A DNA stretch of 64,000 nucleotides from positions 16,583 through 80,582 of the forward strand of contig JANYCN010000072.1 in assembly GCA_025360225.1 (NCBI GenBank), read 5' to 3'. Under the pieces are notes generated by a model. It did no database searches. It was not told where the DNA came from and worked only from the letters and a program-made list of their open reading frames with translations. Positions 24,436-33,261 of this stretch are shown one piece after another. The position numbers were made by a program, and so were the translations under genes. Each line of letters starts with the position of its first letter. The stretch's first letter is position 1. The DNA is from Actinomycetes bacterium. Its GTDB lineage: Bacteria > Actinomycetota > Thermoleophilia > Gaiellales > F1-60-MAGs149.

Positions 24436-26055
24436 CTACCGCGCGCGCGTCGCCGCGTCCGGGCGACGTTCGTCCCAAACCGGCCCCGGGGCCTCGTACA
24501 CCCGCCCGTCGGCGCCGAACACGATGTAGCGATCGAACCCACGGGCGAACCAGCGATCATGGGTGACGGAGACGACCGTGCCTTCAAACGCCTCGAGGCC
24601 ATCCTCCAGCGCCTCGGCGCTTTCGAGGTCGAGGTTATCGGTCGGCTCGTCGAGCAGCAACATCGTTGCACCGCCCAGCTCGAGCAGCAGCACCTGCAGA
24701 CGTGCCTGCTGGCCGCCAGAGAGCGTCTCGAAGCGCTGCTCTGACTGGTGTGCGAGGCCATACCGGGTGAGCGTGCTCATGCCGGCGCCGCGGTCGAGGG
24801 CGCCGGTGCGCATCACGATGTCGAGCGGCGTTCGCCCGGCGTAGGTCGCCACGTCGTGGGTCTGGGCGAAGTAGCCGGGCACGACGCGGGCGCCGAGCCG
24901 CCAGCTTCCCGCGTGGTGGACTCCGTCGTCGCCGGCGAGCAGGCGTAGGAAGTGGCTCTTCCCTGACCCGTTGGCGCCAAGCACCAGCACCCGCTCGCCG
25001 TAGAAGACCTCAAGGTCGAACGGCCTCATCAGGCCGACGAGCTCGAGGCGTTCACACGTCAAGGCGCGCACCCCGGTGCGCCCTCCCTTGAGGCGCATCT
25101 TGATCGTCTGGTCCTTCGGCGGCTCCGGTGGCGGTCCGATCTCCTCGAACTTACGCAACCGCGTCTGCATCGCGCGGTAGCGGCTCGCCATGTCGGGCGA
25201 GATCGATGCCTGAACGCGGAGCGTCGTGACGAGGTCCTTCAGTCGCCTGTGCTCCTCGTTCCACCGACGCAATAGCTCCTCCAGCCGCTCGATGCGGTCG
25301 CGGCGCGCGTCGTGATAGGTCGCGAACCCGCCGCCGTGCGTCCACGTCGAGCGTGCTTCGACGGTCACGATCCGCTTCGCCGAGGCGGCGATCAGCTCGC
25401 GGTCGTGCGAGACGAACAGCACGGTCTTCGCCGTCTCCTGCAGACGCTCCTCGAGCCACCGCTTGCCGGGCACGTCGAGGTAGTTGTCCGGCTCGTCGAG
25501 CAACAGGACCTCGTCGGCGCCGCGCAGTAGCGCCTCAAGCACGAGCCGCTTCTGCTCGCCGCCGGAGAGCGTTCCGGCCCGGCGGTCGCGCACGACGTCG
25601 AACGGCAGCGCGAGCGCCTCGCGACAGCACGTCTCCCACAGCACCTCGGCCTCCCAGCCGCCGACGTCCGTCCAGTCCGCGATCGCCTCGGCATACGCCA
25701 TCTGCGCGTCGTCGGTCGCGTCCGCCGCGACACGACGCTCTGCGGCGACGAGCGCGACGCTTGCGACCTTGACCGCCGGTGGGGCAACGGAGGCGAGGAG
25801 CTCGCGGATCGTCGTCGCGTCGCGAACAGACCCGACGAGCTGCCGCATCACGCCGAGCCCGCCCGACCGCACGATCGCTCCCTCGCTCGGCTCGATGTCG
25901 CCGGCGATCAGGCGCAGCATCGTCGTCTTTCCCGTGCCGTTCGCGCCAAGCAGCGCCACCTTCGCTCCGTCGCCGACCCGGAACGAGACCTCGTAGAGCA
26001 GGCAGCGGCCGTCCGGCAGGAAGTAGGAGATCCGGGAGAGCTCGACGTGACCCAA
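24436..26055 (-). CDS. ABC-F family ATPase (translation factor or ribosome protection)
   Basis: A 539-residue soluble protein with two ABC domains: Walker A LLGANGTGKTTML and LGANGSGKSHFL, signatures LSGGEQKRL and LSGGQQARL, Walker B motifs ending LLLDEPDNYLD and LLLDEPTDNLD. Between them is the charged linker (about residues 230-310) that reaches into the ribosomal tRNA site. No membrane span is present. The start is TTG 26055, where the family N-terminus begins. Whether it is a housekeeping Etta-like factor or a resistance protein cannot be told. Confidence 0.92.
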   Translation of the reverse strand: MGHVELSRISYFLPDGRCLLYEVSFRVGDGAKVALLGANGTGKTTMLRLIAGDIEPSEGAIVRSGGLGVMRQLVGSVRDATTIRELLASVAPPAVKVASVALVAAERRVAADATDDAQMAYAEAIADWTDVGGWEAEVLWETCCREALALPFDVVRDRRAGTLSGGEQKRLVLEALLRGADEVLLLDEPDNYLDVPGKRWLEERLQETAKTVLFVSHDRELIAASAKRIVTVEARSTWTHGGGFATYHDARRDRIERLEELLRRWNEEHRRLKDLVTTLRVQASISPDMASRYRAMQTRLRKFEEIGPPPEPPKDQTIKMRLKGGRTGVRALTCERLELVGLMRPFDLEVFYGERVLVLGANGSGKSHFLRLLAGDDGVHHAGSWRLGARVVPGYFAQTHDVATYAGRTPLDIVMRTGALDRGAGMSTLTRYGLAHQSEQRFETLSGGQQARLQVLLLELGGATMLLLDEPTDNLDLESAEALEDGLEAFEGTVVSVTHDRWFARGFDRYIVFGADGRVYEAPGPVWDERRPDAATRAR

Positions 26056-26112
26056 CGCGTCTGAAGGCTACCGGGTGGGTGTAGCGCGCCCGATGCCTAC
26101 GATACCGACGAC

Positions 26113-26862
26113 GTGACCGGCCTCCAGACTGCCGCGACGGGTGCAATCGCCGGGAGCACGATCCTCCTCGGTATGCCGATCGTTCGCCTGAAGATGCTCG
26201 GCAGCCGCGGCCGTGCGTTCCTCGGCGCGCTGTCGGTCGGCGTCCTGCTCTTCCTGTTCACCGACGTCGTGTCGAAGTCTGGTGGCGTGATCGAGGTGCC
26301 GCTCGTCGCCGCACGGCACGGACGCTTCCTGGCGCTCGCGGTGCTGTTCCTCGCCGGGCTCGCCGTCGCACCGATCGTCCTCGCGAAGGCATCGAAGCCA
26401 GGGGCGAAGGACTCCGTGCTCCGGCTCGGGATGATGGTCGCGATCGCGATCGGCATCCACAACCTCGCCGAGGGACTCGCGATCGGCGTCGCCTCACGCC
26501 AGGGCGAGGTCGCCCTCGCTGGCACGCTCGTCGCTGGCTTTGCGCTCCACAACGTCACCGAGGCGTTCGGGATCGTCGGGCCGCTCGGTGATCGTCGACC
26601 GTCGTGGACGTGGCTGCTGGTCGCCGGCCTGGTCGCCGGCTCGCCGACCTTCCTCGGGTCGATCATCGGCTACCACATGACCGCCCAACCGCTCCAGGTC
26701 GCGTCCCTCGGTCTCGCAGCCGGGGCGATCGCCTACGTGATGGCCGAGATCGGCCAGTCCGTCGTCCGCCGCGCCTCGCGCGAGCTCGTCCTGATCGGCA
26801 CGCTCGCTGGCTTCATCGCTGGTATCGCGACGGACTGGATCCTCGTCGCGACAGGTGCGTAG
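26113..26862 (+). CDS. ZIP-family metal transporter
   Basis: A 249-residue membrane protein with about eight hydrophobic segments. The metal-binding helices are IGIHNLAEGLAIG and ALHNVTEAFGIVGPL, with the His/Asn/Glu pattern of ZIP transporters for Zn, Fe or Mn uptake. A short His-poor loop lies between helices 3 and 4. GTG 26113 follows TACGAT (26098-26103) by 9 nt. It is divergent to the ABC-F gene. Confidence 0.9.
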   Translation: MTGLQTAATGAIAGSTILLGMPIVRLKMLGSRGRAFLGALSVGVLLFLFTDVVSKSGGVIEVPLVAARHGRFLALAVLFLAGLAVAPIVLAKASKPGAKDSVLRLGMMVAIAIGIHNLAEGLAIGVASRQGEVALAGTLVAGFALHNVTEAFGIVGPLGDRRPSWTWLLVAGLVAGSPTFLGSIIGYHMTAQPLQVASLGLAAGAIAYVMAEIGQSVVRRASRELVLIGTLAGFIAGIATDWILVATGA

Positions 26863-26900
26863 GACGGGATTAGACTTCGAGCACCCCAGTGGAGGTTCGT

Positions 26901-28199
26901 ATGCGCCGCACCCTTCTCCTCGCCATCGCGTTGCTCTGCTCCGCCGTCTCCGTCGCCCTGGCAAACCCGCCGTTCGTGATCGTCGATGTGAGCTCGACGA
27001 ACTCTGGTCCGGGCGCGGTCGGCGGACGTCAATGGTCGGTGTTGCTCGCCAACCTCCCGGGTGGGGACACGTCGATCACACAGCCGATCGACTCCTTTGA
27101 TCAGGCGAAGCTCGCAGGCCCGCCGGCAACGCCGGCCACCTGCTCGAAGGACGCGCTTGCGACCTGTGCCGGGACGATGACCTACTTCGACGGTTCAGCG
27201 TTCCTCACCGGCCCGCTCGTCTTTCCGGCGTCCACGGGCTGTCCTCCTGGCGTCTCCGTGCACCTGGCCGTCGCCCCGGCACCGGTCGGATTCGTATCGG
27301 CCCCCATCGCGACCGCGATCCTGAGCCCGGTTGATCCGACGTCCCAAACACCGCCGTTCTGCGTCAACGTCCGCTTCTCAATGAGCCAGACGGAGATGCT
27401 GGCACAGGTGCCGACCGGGGCTATGGAAGGCGCCATGGCGCTCCAGCGCGCGTTCAACATCAACCTTCACGACTGGGCCGCTGCGAGTGGCGCCGGCTCG
27501 CTGTTCACGAACAACCCGTCGTCGGCCGTCGAGCGAACGGTTTCGGCCAGCGTCGATGGCGCCGCGCCGACGACCGCGACGGTGACGGAGAGCGTCGGTG
27601 GCCTGACGTCGATCCTTGTCGCACCCTACGCACATCGGGTGACTTACGGATCCAGGTTGAGCCTGTACGCGTCGGTCTACCGCGCACCCGGCACGTCCCC
27701 AGGTGACTCCGCGTGGATTCAGACCTACTCTGATCCGATCTCGTCCCGGTTCCTGCCGTCGCTCTTTTTCACTGCCGTCGGCAACCAGACGCTCACGAAC
27801 GCGTACGGCGTCGTGACGCTTGAGAGCGAGCCGCTCACGAAGCGGACGACGCTGCAGGTGGCGAGCGCGCTTGTAACCCCGACGGCCGTGGTCGGCGCGA
27901 CGGTCGCATCCGGGCCGATCGGCCCGATCGAGGTCGTGGCGGCGAACCCGACGATCCGGGGTCTGAAGGTCAGCGCCCGTCGCGGGGGGCGCTACAACGT
28001 GACGTTCTCGACCACGGTCGCCGCCGGCCTCACCGTCACCGTCCGAGCCGCCCGATCGAGCAGCCTCTCGAAGGTCTCCAGCGGTGCGCCCCTAACGTTC
28101 ACCTTCCGGAACCTGAAGATCCGGAAGGGCGCCGAGCTCGTCGTGATCGCTGGCGCGCAAGGAGTGACGCCCGGCTCGATGCGTCGGGCGTTGCGGTAA
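26901..28199 (+). CDS. Secreted protein of unknown function
   Basis: A 432-residue protein with a clear signal peptide (MRRTLLLAIALLCSAVSVALA) and no later membrane span. The sequence is rich in Ser, Thr, Val and Pro and appears all-beta. It contains four Cys in two nearby pairs (TCSKDALATC; a second pair further on), possibly disulfides. The last 90 residues (IRGLKVSARRGGRYNVTF) look like an immunoglobulin-like repeat found at the end of other exported proteins of this group. ATG 26901 is preceded by GGAGG. I do not recognise the family. Confidence 0.75.
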   Translation: MRRTLLLAIALLCSAVSVALANPPFVIVDVSSTNSGPGAVGGRQWSVLLANLPGGDTSITQPIDSFDQAKLAGPPATPATCSKDALATCAGTMTYFDGSAFLTGPLVFPASTGCPPGVSVHLAVAPAPVGFVSAPIATAILSPVDPTSQTPPFCVNVRFSMSQTEMLAQVPTGAMEGAMALQRAFNINLHDWAAASGAGSLFTNNPSSAVERTVSASVDGAAPTTATVTESVGGLTSILVAPYAHRVTYGSRLSLYASVYRAPGTSPGDSAWIQTYSDPISSRFLPSLFFTAVGNQTLTNAYGVVTLESEPLTKRTTLQVASALVTPTAVVGATVASGPIGPIEVVAANPTIRGLKVSARRGGRYNVTFSTTVAAGLTVTVRAARSSSLSKVSSGAPLTFTFRNLKIRKGAELVVIAGAQGVTPGSMRRALR

Positions 28200-28229
28200 A
28201 CCGGTCGCGCGATGCGCGCGCCGCTGGTG

Positions 28230-28853
28230 TCAGTACAGCCCCTCGCCCTTGCGGTAGCGCTCGGCCCGCTCCCTGTCGTACTGCTCGGCGTCGATCCTGC
28301 CGGCGTTCAGCGACGCCATGATCGCGCCCGCCGAGGGCAGCTCGCTGCGGTCGATGTGCCGGGCCGGGTTCCAGAGGTCAGACCGGATGAAGGCCTTCGA
28401 GCACTGCGTGTAGGCCTCCTCGATCTCGACGAGGATGCCGAGCCGCGGGGGCTTGCCGTCGACCGCGCTCGGCGCAAGGAGGTCGGGGTCGTCGACGAGG
28501 CGCGCCCGCCCGTTCACGCGGAACGTGTCGTCGACGCCGGGGATCAGGAACAGGAGCCCGACGCGCGGGTTCGCGAGGATGTTGCGCAGCGAGTCGGCGA
28601 TCCGGTTGCCCGGGCGCTCTGGCATCAGCAGGGTGCGGTCGTCGACGATCCGCACGAAGCCGGGCGGGTCGCCAAGTGGGCTGACGTCGCACGATCCATC
28701 TGGCGCCGAGGTGGCGAGGCAGCAGAACGGTGAGCGTTCGATGAACCGTCTCGTCAGGTCGTTCAGCTGGCCCGCGGTCTTTGAGAGGACGATCGGCTGC
28801 GCGTCACCACCGATCAGCTCGCGGAGACGCTGCTCGGTGCGGACGTCGCCCAT
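28230..28853 (-). CDS. Pyridoxamine 5'-phosphate oxidase-fold flavoprotein (MSMEG_1061-like)
   Basis: A 207-residue split-barrel protein: RSPFCCLATSAPDGSCDVSPLGDPPGF, the FMN-binding stretch LLMPERPGNRIADSLRNILANPRVGLLFLIPG, and RVNGRARLVDDP. The match to the MSMEG_1061 family of FMN-dependent oxidoreductases is strong. It overlaps the FAH gene by 1 nt. In this catabolic cluster it might supply or bind flavin for the HpaB-type monooxygenase encoded across the divergent promoter; that is inference. Confidence 0.85.
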   Translation of the reverse strand: MGDVRTEQRLRELIGGDAQPIVLSKTAGQLNDLTRRFIERSPFCCLATSAPDGSCDVSPLGDPPGFVRIVDDRTLLMPERPGNRIADSLRNILANPRVGLLFLIPGVDDTFRVNGRARLVDDPDLLAPSAVDGKPPRLGILVEIEEAYTQCSKAFIRSDLWNPARHIDRSELPSAGAIMASLNAGRIDAEQYDRERAERYRKGEGLY

Positions 28854-29683
28854 CAGGCCTCGGCGACCACGGCGTTGCGCAGCGTCGGACACCCCGTCAC
28901 GTCGATCTCGACGACGTCGCCCGGCACCAGGTAGCGCTTCGGCGTCCGTCCGTCGCCCACGCCGCCCGGGGTGCCGGTGATCAGCACGTCGCCGGGCTCG
29001 ATCGTCGTCGCCATCGAGACGTAGGCGATCAGCTCCTCGATCCCGAAGATCAGGTTCCGCGTGTTCGAGGACTGGAGGATCTCGCCGGAGACGGTCGTCC
29101 GCACGTCGAGCGAGTCGAGGTCGACGCCAGCGGCGTTCACCAGGCACGGGCCGATCGGCCCGAACGTGTCGAACGACTTCCCGAGGGTGAACTGCCGTAG
29201 CGGTGTCTCGAGCTGCGCGCGCCGGCCGGAGACGTCGTTGAAGGCGCAGTAGCCGCCGACGCGGGTGCGGGCGTCGGCGACCGTGGCCCGCGAGAAGCGC
29301 TCCGCGAACACGATCGCAAGCTCGCCCTCGTAGTCGGGTCGGGTCTCCTCCCGCGGCAGCACGATGTCGCCGCCATGCCCGATCAGCGAGGACGGCCACT
29401 TCGCGAAAAGCACCGGCACCTCGGGGATCGCGAGCTCCGACTCCTTGGCGTGGTCGCGGTAGTTCAGTCCGATGCAGAGCACCTTCGTTGGCACGGTTGG
29501 CGGCAACAGCGTGACGTCGGCGAGCGCGTGGACCGGGCCGCCGGCGGCCGCGACGTGTGCCCAGCCGGCGGTGTCGGGGATGAACCCCCGCGGCCCGGCG
29601 GCACCGGCGTCGCGCACTGCCTCGCCGTCGAGCCGGCCGATCCGCACCTCGCCACCGTGAAGGAACCGGACAGCCTGGCTCAT
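28853..29683 (-). CDS. Fumarylacetoacetate hydrolase (FAH) family protein
   Basis: A 276-residue enzyme. The N-terminal region leads to KVLCIGLNYRDHAKESE, followed by the metal site FAKWPSSLIGHGGDIVLP, RPDYEGELAIVF and GYCAFNDVSGR, and the C-terminal EPGDVLITGTPGGVG. FAH-family enzymes hydrolyse, decarboxylate or isomerise ring-cleavage products such as 2-oxo-diacids. ATG 29683 overlaps the lipoyl-domain gene by 4 nt (ATGA). It is one of two FAH genes in the cluster. Confidence 0.93.
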   Translation of the reverse strand: MSQAVRFLHGGEVRIGRLDGEAVRDAGAAGPRGFIPDTAGWAHVAAAGGPVHALADVTLLPPTVPTKVLCIGLNYRDHAKESELAIPEVPVLFAKWPSSLIGHGGDIVLPREETRPDYEGELAIVFAERFSRATVADARTRVGGYCAFNDVSGRRAQLETPLRQFTLGKSFDTFGPIGPCLVNAAGVDLDSLDVRTTVSGEILQSSNTRNLIFGIEELIAYVSMATTIEPGDVLITGTPGGVGDGRTPKRYLVPGDVVEIDVTGCPTLRNAVVAEA

Positions 29684-29925
29684 GACGTCTCCTCGATCCG
29701 TGCGATGGGCGTACCGACCGGGACGGTCGTGCCCGGCGTGACGAGGATCTCGACGAGCGTGCCCGACGCGGGCGACTCGACCTCGGCGTTCACCTTCTCG
29801 GTCTCCACCTCGCACACGACGCCGCCTGCTACGACGGCATCACCGACCGCGCAGAGCCACCGCGTCAGCGTGCCCTCGTCCATCTGTGCGCCCCATCGGG
29901 GCATCGTCATGTCAACCGTCGCCAT
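29680..29925 (-). CDS. Stand-alone biotinyl/lipoyl-domain protein
   Basis: An 81-residue protein that is a single lipoyl-type domain: VDMTMPRWGAQMDEGTLTRW and the attachment turn VETEKVNAEVESPASG, with the Lys in EKVN as the modified residue. It resembles the N-terminal domain of 2-oxoacid dehydrogenase E2 subunits, but no E1, E2 core or E3 gene is here. TACCGT (complement of 29932-29937) lies 6 nt before ATG. Its partner is unknown; it could carry an acyl or other group for the adjacent hydrolase pathway. Confidence 0.88.
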   Translation of the reverse strand: MATVDMTMPRWGAQMDEGTLTRWLCAVGDAVVAGGVVCEVETEKVNAEVESPASGTLVEILVTPGTTVPVGTPIARIEETS

Positions 29926-29953
29926 GCGTGCACGGTACTACGCGTGGCTCGCG

Positions 29954-29989
29954 GGCTGACGGTGCCCGAGGTGTCGGGCGCCGTCAGCC
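29954..29989. repeat. Long perfect-arm hairpin in the divergent promoter region
   Basis: GGCTGACGG and CCGTCAGCC form 9 outer base pairs, GCCCGA and TCGGGC 6 inner pairs, with one mismatch between and a GGTG loop. It sits between two divergent starts (29925 and 30036), just upstream of the -35 at 29998, where a terminator is not expected. It may be a regulator-binding dyad or a transcription roadblock between the two promoters. Confidence 0.6.
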
Positions 29990-29997
29990 TGCTGCGC

Positions 29998-30027
29998 TTG
30001 ACAGCGCCCGCGCGCTTCGGATAATGT
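29998..30027 (+). promoter_or_regulatory. Consensus promoter for the catabolic operon, leaderless
   Basis: TTGACA (29998-30003) and TAATGT (30022-30027) are separated by 18 nt. The predicted start of transcription coincides with the ATG at 30036, so the mRNA should be leaderless. TGTATCCAATCA just after the -10 resembles a half-operator of the GntR type; no such regulator is encoded nearby. Confidence 0.68.
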
Positions 30028-30035
30028 ATCCAATC

Positions 30036-30896
30036 ATGAAACGTGTCCGCGTGCAACACAACGGCAAGGCGCGCTGGGGCGAGGTTCGCGCCGACAGCGT
30101 CCACCTCGACGACGGCGACGTCCTTGACGCGTCGAGCGTCAGCTGGCTCGCTCCCGTTGAGCCGTCGAAGATCATCGCCGTGCACCTCACCTACCGCTCG
30201 CGGCTCGAGGAGTACAAGGTTGCCCGCATGCCAGCGGAGCCCTCCTACTTCATGAAGCCGCCAACGACCCTGAACGGGCACCGCGGCGTGATCCGCCGCC
30301 CGCACGGCACCCGCTGGCTCAACTACGAGGGCGAGCTCGCCGTCGTCGTTGGCCGGTCGATGAAGGGCGTTCGGCGTGAGGACGTCCACGGCTACGTCGC
30401 CGGGTTCGCCCCCGCCAACGACGTCGGCCTGCACGACTTCCGCCACGCCGACCGCGGCTCGATGCTGCGCGTCAAGGGCCAGGATGGATTCCTGCCGATC
30501 GGGCCGGCGGTGACCAGCATCGATGAGTGGACGCCTGATGATGGCTACACGCTGACGACGACCGTCAACGGCGCCGTCGTGCAGCACGCAACCAGTGACG
30601 ACCTGATCTGGAACTGGCGCTACCAGCTCGCCGACCTCTGCCGGCTGATCACCCTCGAGCCCGGTGACGTCGTCCTCACGGGGACGCCCGCGAACAGCCG
30701 GCCGATGGCGGTCGGCGACGACGTTGCCGTCGAGATCTCGGGGCTCGGCCGCGTCGAGAGCACCGTCGTCGACTGGGACGTCGACCTCACCGGCCCCGGC
30801 GACCAGCCGGAGACGAGCGCGAACACCCTGCACGTTGCCCTCGCGATCCCCGAGGAGGAGGCCGAGCGAATGGTGCGCGAGGGGAGCGTTCCGTGA
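30036..30896 (+). CDS. Second FAH-family hydrolase of the aromatic cluster
   Basis: A 286-residue enzyme with IIAVHLTYRSRLEEYKVAR, PSYFMKPPTTLNGHRGVIRRP, LNYEGELAVVVGR, GYVAGFAPANDVGLHDFR and EPGDVVLTGTPANSRP: the two-part FAH fold with its Mg-binding Glu and Asp residues. It likely processes the product of the extradiol dioxygenase whose gene overlaps by 4 nt (GTGA). ATG 30036 is supported by the strong promoter at 29998-30027; ATG 30024 lies inside the -10. Confidence 0.92.
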   Translation: MKRVRVQHNGKARWGEVRADSVHLDDGDVLDASSVSWLAPVEPSKIIAVHLTYRSRLEEYKVARMPAEPSYFMKPPTTLNGHRGVIRRPHGTRWLNYEGELAVVVGRSMKGVRREDVHGYVAGFAPANDVGLHDFRHADRGSMLRVKGQDGFLPIGPAVTSIDEWTPDDGYTLTTTVNGAVVQHATSDDLIWNWRYQLADLCRLITLEPGDVVLTGTPANSRPMAVGDDVAVEISGLGRVESTVVDWDVDLTGPGDQPETSANTLHVALAIPEEEAERMVREGSVP

Positions 30897-31819
30897 TCGC
30901 GCTGCGGAAGATCGACCACGTCTGTTTGCGCGTCGCCGACGTTGCCGACGCCGCTCGTCGATACTGCCTGCAGTTCGGTCTGACGGTGCGCGAGGTGTCA
31001 CCGGATCGGGCGCTGCTCGCGTGCGACTACGAGCCGTACAGCCTCGAGCTCGCGCCAGGAGACGATCCGTCGCTGCTCGGCTACGACCACTGCGCCTGGC
31101 AGCTACGACGCTCGTGCAGCCTCGACGCAGCTCGCGCGCACCTGACCGCCGTCCGCTGGGCCTTCGAGGATCGGGACGACCTGATCGTCGTTCGTGACAC
31201 CGAGGGCTTCGCGCACCACCTCTTGCCCTTCTGTGAGGACGAGAATCGGCGTCCCGCGATCGCACGCCAGACCGCCAGCCTGCCGGGTTTGCGCCCCCGC
31301 AAGCTCGGCCACATCAACCGGCTGACCGCTGACATGCCGGCCGCCACCGCGTTTTACACCGCGGTGCTCGGCATGGAGGTCGCCGACCATCTCGGCGACG
31401 CCGGCACCTGGCTGCACACCGGCCCTGAGCACCACCAGATGGCGCTCGTCAACGTCGGCCGCGCGCACTTCCACCATCTCGCGTTCGACTACTACGACTT
31501 CGGCACGCTCCGCTCGCTGTTCGACAACCTCGCCCAGCACGGGCGCTGGCTCGGCTGGGGCCCCGTCCGGCACGGCATTGGCCAGAACATCTGTGGCTAC
31601 GCACGCATCACGGAGGAGCCGCTGTTCGTCGAGTGCTACGTCGACATGGAGATCCTCGAACCCGAGCATCAGCCTCGGAATTGGCCGGACGACCGGTTCA
31701 GCTCGAACACCTGGGGGCCGCTCCCGCCGCGCTCCTACTTCCGCTTCGACGCCGCTGCGGTGGAGTCCGAGCGCGAGTCGCGCGAGACGCGCGGCATCCC
31801 CCTTCCCCCGCTCTTTTAG
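30893..31819 (+). CDS. Type I extradiol ring-cleavage dioxygenase (VOC family)
   Basis: A 308-residue two-module VOC protein. The N-terminal module starts LRKIDHVCLRVADVADAARRY; the C-terminal module holds the metal ligands His in KLGHINRLTADM, His in HFHHLAFDY and Glu in PLFVECYVDME. Such enzymes split catechol rings next to the hydroxyls (meta cleavage). The FAH gene before it and the monooxygenase after it suggest hydroxylation, ring opening and hydrolysis of one aromatic substrate. GTG 30893 overlaps the previous stop. Confidence 0.9.
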   Translation: MIALRKIDHVCLRVADVADAARRYCLQFGLTVREVSPDRALLACDYEPYSLELAPGDDPSLLGYDHCAWQLRRSCSLDAARAHLTAVRWAFEDRDDLIVVRDTEGFAHHLLPFCEDENRRPAIARQTASLPGLRPRKLGHINRLTADMPAATAFYTAVLGMEVADHLGDAGTWLHTGPEHHQMALVNVGRAHFHHLAFDYYDFGTLRSLFDNLAQHGRWLGWGPVRHGIGQNICGYARITEEPLFVECYVDMEILEPEHQPRNWPDDRFSSNTWGPLPPRSYFRFDAAAVESERESRETRGIPLPPLF

Positions 31820-31830
31820 GAGACACGCAC

Positions 31831-33261
31831 ATGGCACGCACCGGCCAGCAGTACCTGGACGACCTCGCACGCGACGCCCGTGAGATCTGGCTCGACGGGG
31901 AGAAGATCACCCACCCGCTCGAGCACCCGCAGCTCGTGGAAGGGGCGCGTTCGATCGCCCGCGTCTACGACCTGCAGCACGAGCACGCCGACGAGGTGCT
32001 GTTCCCGTCGCCGCTCACGGGCGAGCCGGTGAACGTGTCGCACATCATCCCGACCACCCTCGCCGACCTCCAGCGGCGCCGGCGCTCGTTCGAGATCACC
32101 GCCGCCTCGACCGGCGGGATGATGGGACGCACGCCGGACTACCTGAACGTCACCTTCGCCTGCTTCGCCGGCGCATCGTCGGTCTGGGCCCGGCGCGGCA
32201 ACGAGCAGGGTGCCGCGAACGTCGTCGCGTACCACGAGCTGATGCGCGACCGCGACCTTTCGACGACGCACTCGATCATGAACCCGCAGGTCGACCGCTC
32301 GAAGCCCGAGGCCGACCAGGCGATGGGCGAGGTCTCGCTCCACAAGATCGGCGAGACGGAGAGCCACATCACCGTCCGAGGCGCCCGCATGCTCGCCACC
32401 CTCGCGCCGTTCGCCGACGAGCTCTCCGTCTACCCCGGCTCGGACATCCGCCCGCAGGACGGGCGCTACGCGCTCGCCTTCGCGATCCCGATGTCGACGC
32501 CCGGTCTGAAGTTCATCTGTCGCGATAGCTACACGAAGCAGCGAAGCCGCGTCGACTACCCGCTCAGCTCGCGCTTCGATGAGCAGGACGCCGTCGTGAT
32601 CTTCGATGACGTCGAGATCCCCAAGAGCCGCGTCTTCCTCGACGGCGACACGGTGGGCTACTCGGAGGTGATCTCCGACACCGGCTGGCGCGGGCACATC
32701 ATGCACCAGGCCTTCACGCGGGCCTGGGTGAAGCTCAGCTTCGCCTTCGGGATGGGGCACCTGATCGCCAACACCACGGGCGTCGTGCGCTTCGACCACG
32801 TCCAGGAGAAGCTCGGCCAGATCTGGAGCATGGCGGAGCTCACGCGGTCGGCGATCGTCGCTGCCGAGGCGGGCGCCCGCACCGACCAGCACGGGGTCTT
32901 CTACCCCGACGACCGCCCGTTCCTCGCGCTGCGGGGCGAGATGCCGAAGTGGCTGCCGCGCTGTCATGAGATCCTGCAGCTGATCGGCGGTGCCGGCTTC
33001 ATGGCGACGCCGTCGGAAGCCGACATGCGCGGTCCGCTGAAGGACGAGATCGCGAAGTACTACCAGGCGGGTGGAGCCGATGCAGAGCGGCGGATCAAGC
33101 TGTTCCGTCTCGCGTGGGACTACGTCGGCTCTGACCTCGGATCGCGCTCAGAGCTGTACGAGCGCTTCTACCTGTCAGACTCCTGGCGGATGACCGCGCT
33201 GGCCTACACGCTGTCCGACAAGACGTTCCCGACGAGCCTGGTGGAGCAGTTCATTGGCTGA
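31831..33261 (+). CDS. HpaB-type (4-hydroxyphenylacetate 3-hydroxylase family) monooxygenase
   Basis: A 476-residue flavin-dependent oxygenase: MARTGQQYLDDL at the start, ADLQRRRRSFEITAASTGGM, RTPDYLNVTFACFAGAS, and the C-terminal GAGFMATPSEADMRGPL, all as in HpaB/PvcC proteins with the acyl-CoA-dehydrogenase-like fold. These two-component enzymes add an ortho hydroxyl to phenols using reduced flavin from a partner. No HpaC gene adjoins; the PPOX protein at 28230 is a possible partner. ATG 31831 has AGGAGA at good distance. Confidence 0.93.
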   Translation: MARTGQQYLDDLARDAREIWLDGEKITHPLEHPQLVEGARSIARVYDLQHEHADEVLFPSPLTGEPVNVSHIIPTTLADLQRRRRSFEITAASTGGMMGRTPDYLNVTFACFAGASSVWARRGNEQGAANVVAYHELMRDRDLSTTHSIMNPQVDRSKPEADQAMGEVSLHKIGETESHITVRGARMLATLAPFADELSVYPGSDIRPQDGRYALAFAIPMSTPGLKFICRDSYTKQRSRVDYPLSSRFDEQDAVVIFDDVEIPKSRVFLDGDTVGYSEVISDTGWRGHIMHQAFTRAWVKLSFAFGMGHLIANTTGVVRFDHVQEKLGQIWSMAELTRSAIVAAEAGARTDQHGVFYPDDRPFLALRGEMPKWLPRCHEILQLIGGAGFMATPSEADMRGPLKDEIAKYYQAGGADAERRIKLFRLAWDYVGSDLGSRSELYERFYLSDSWRMTALAYTLSDKTFPTSLVEQFIG

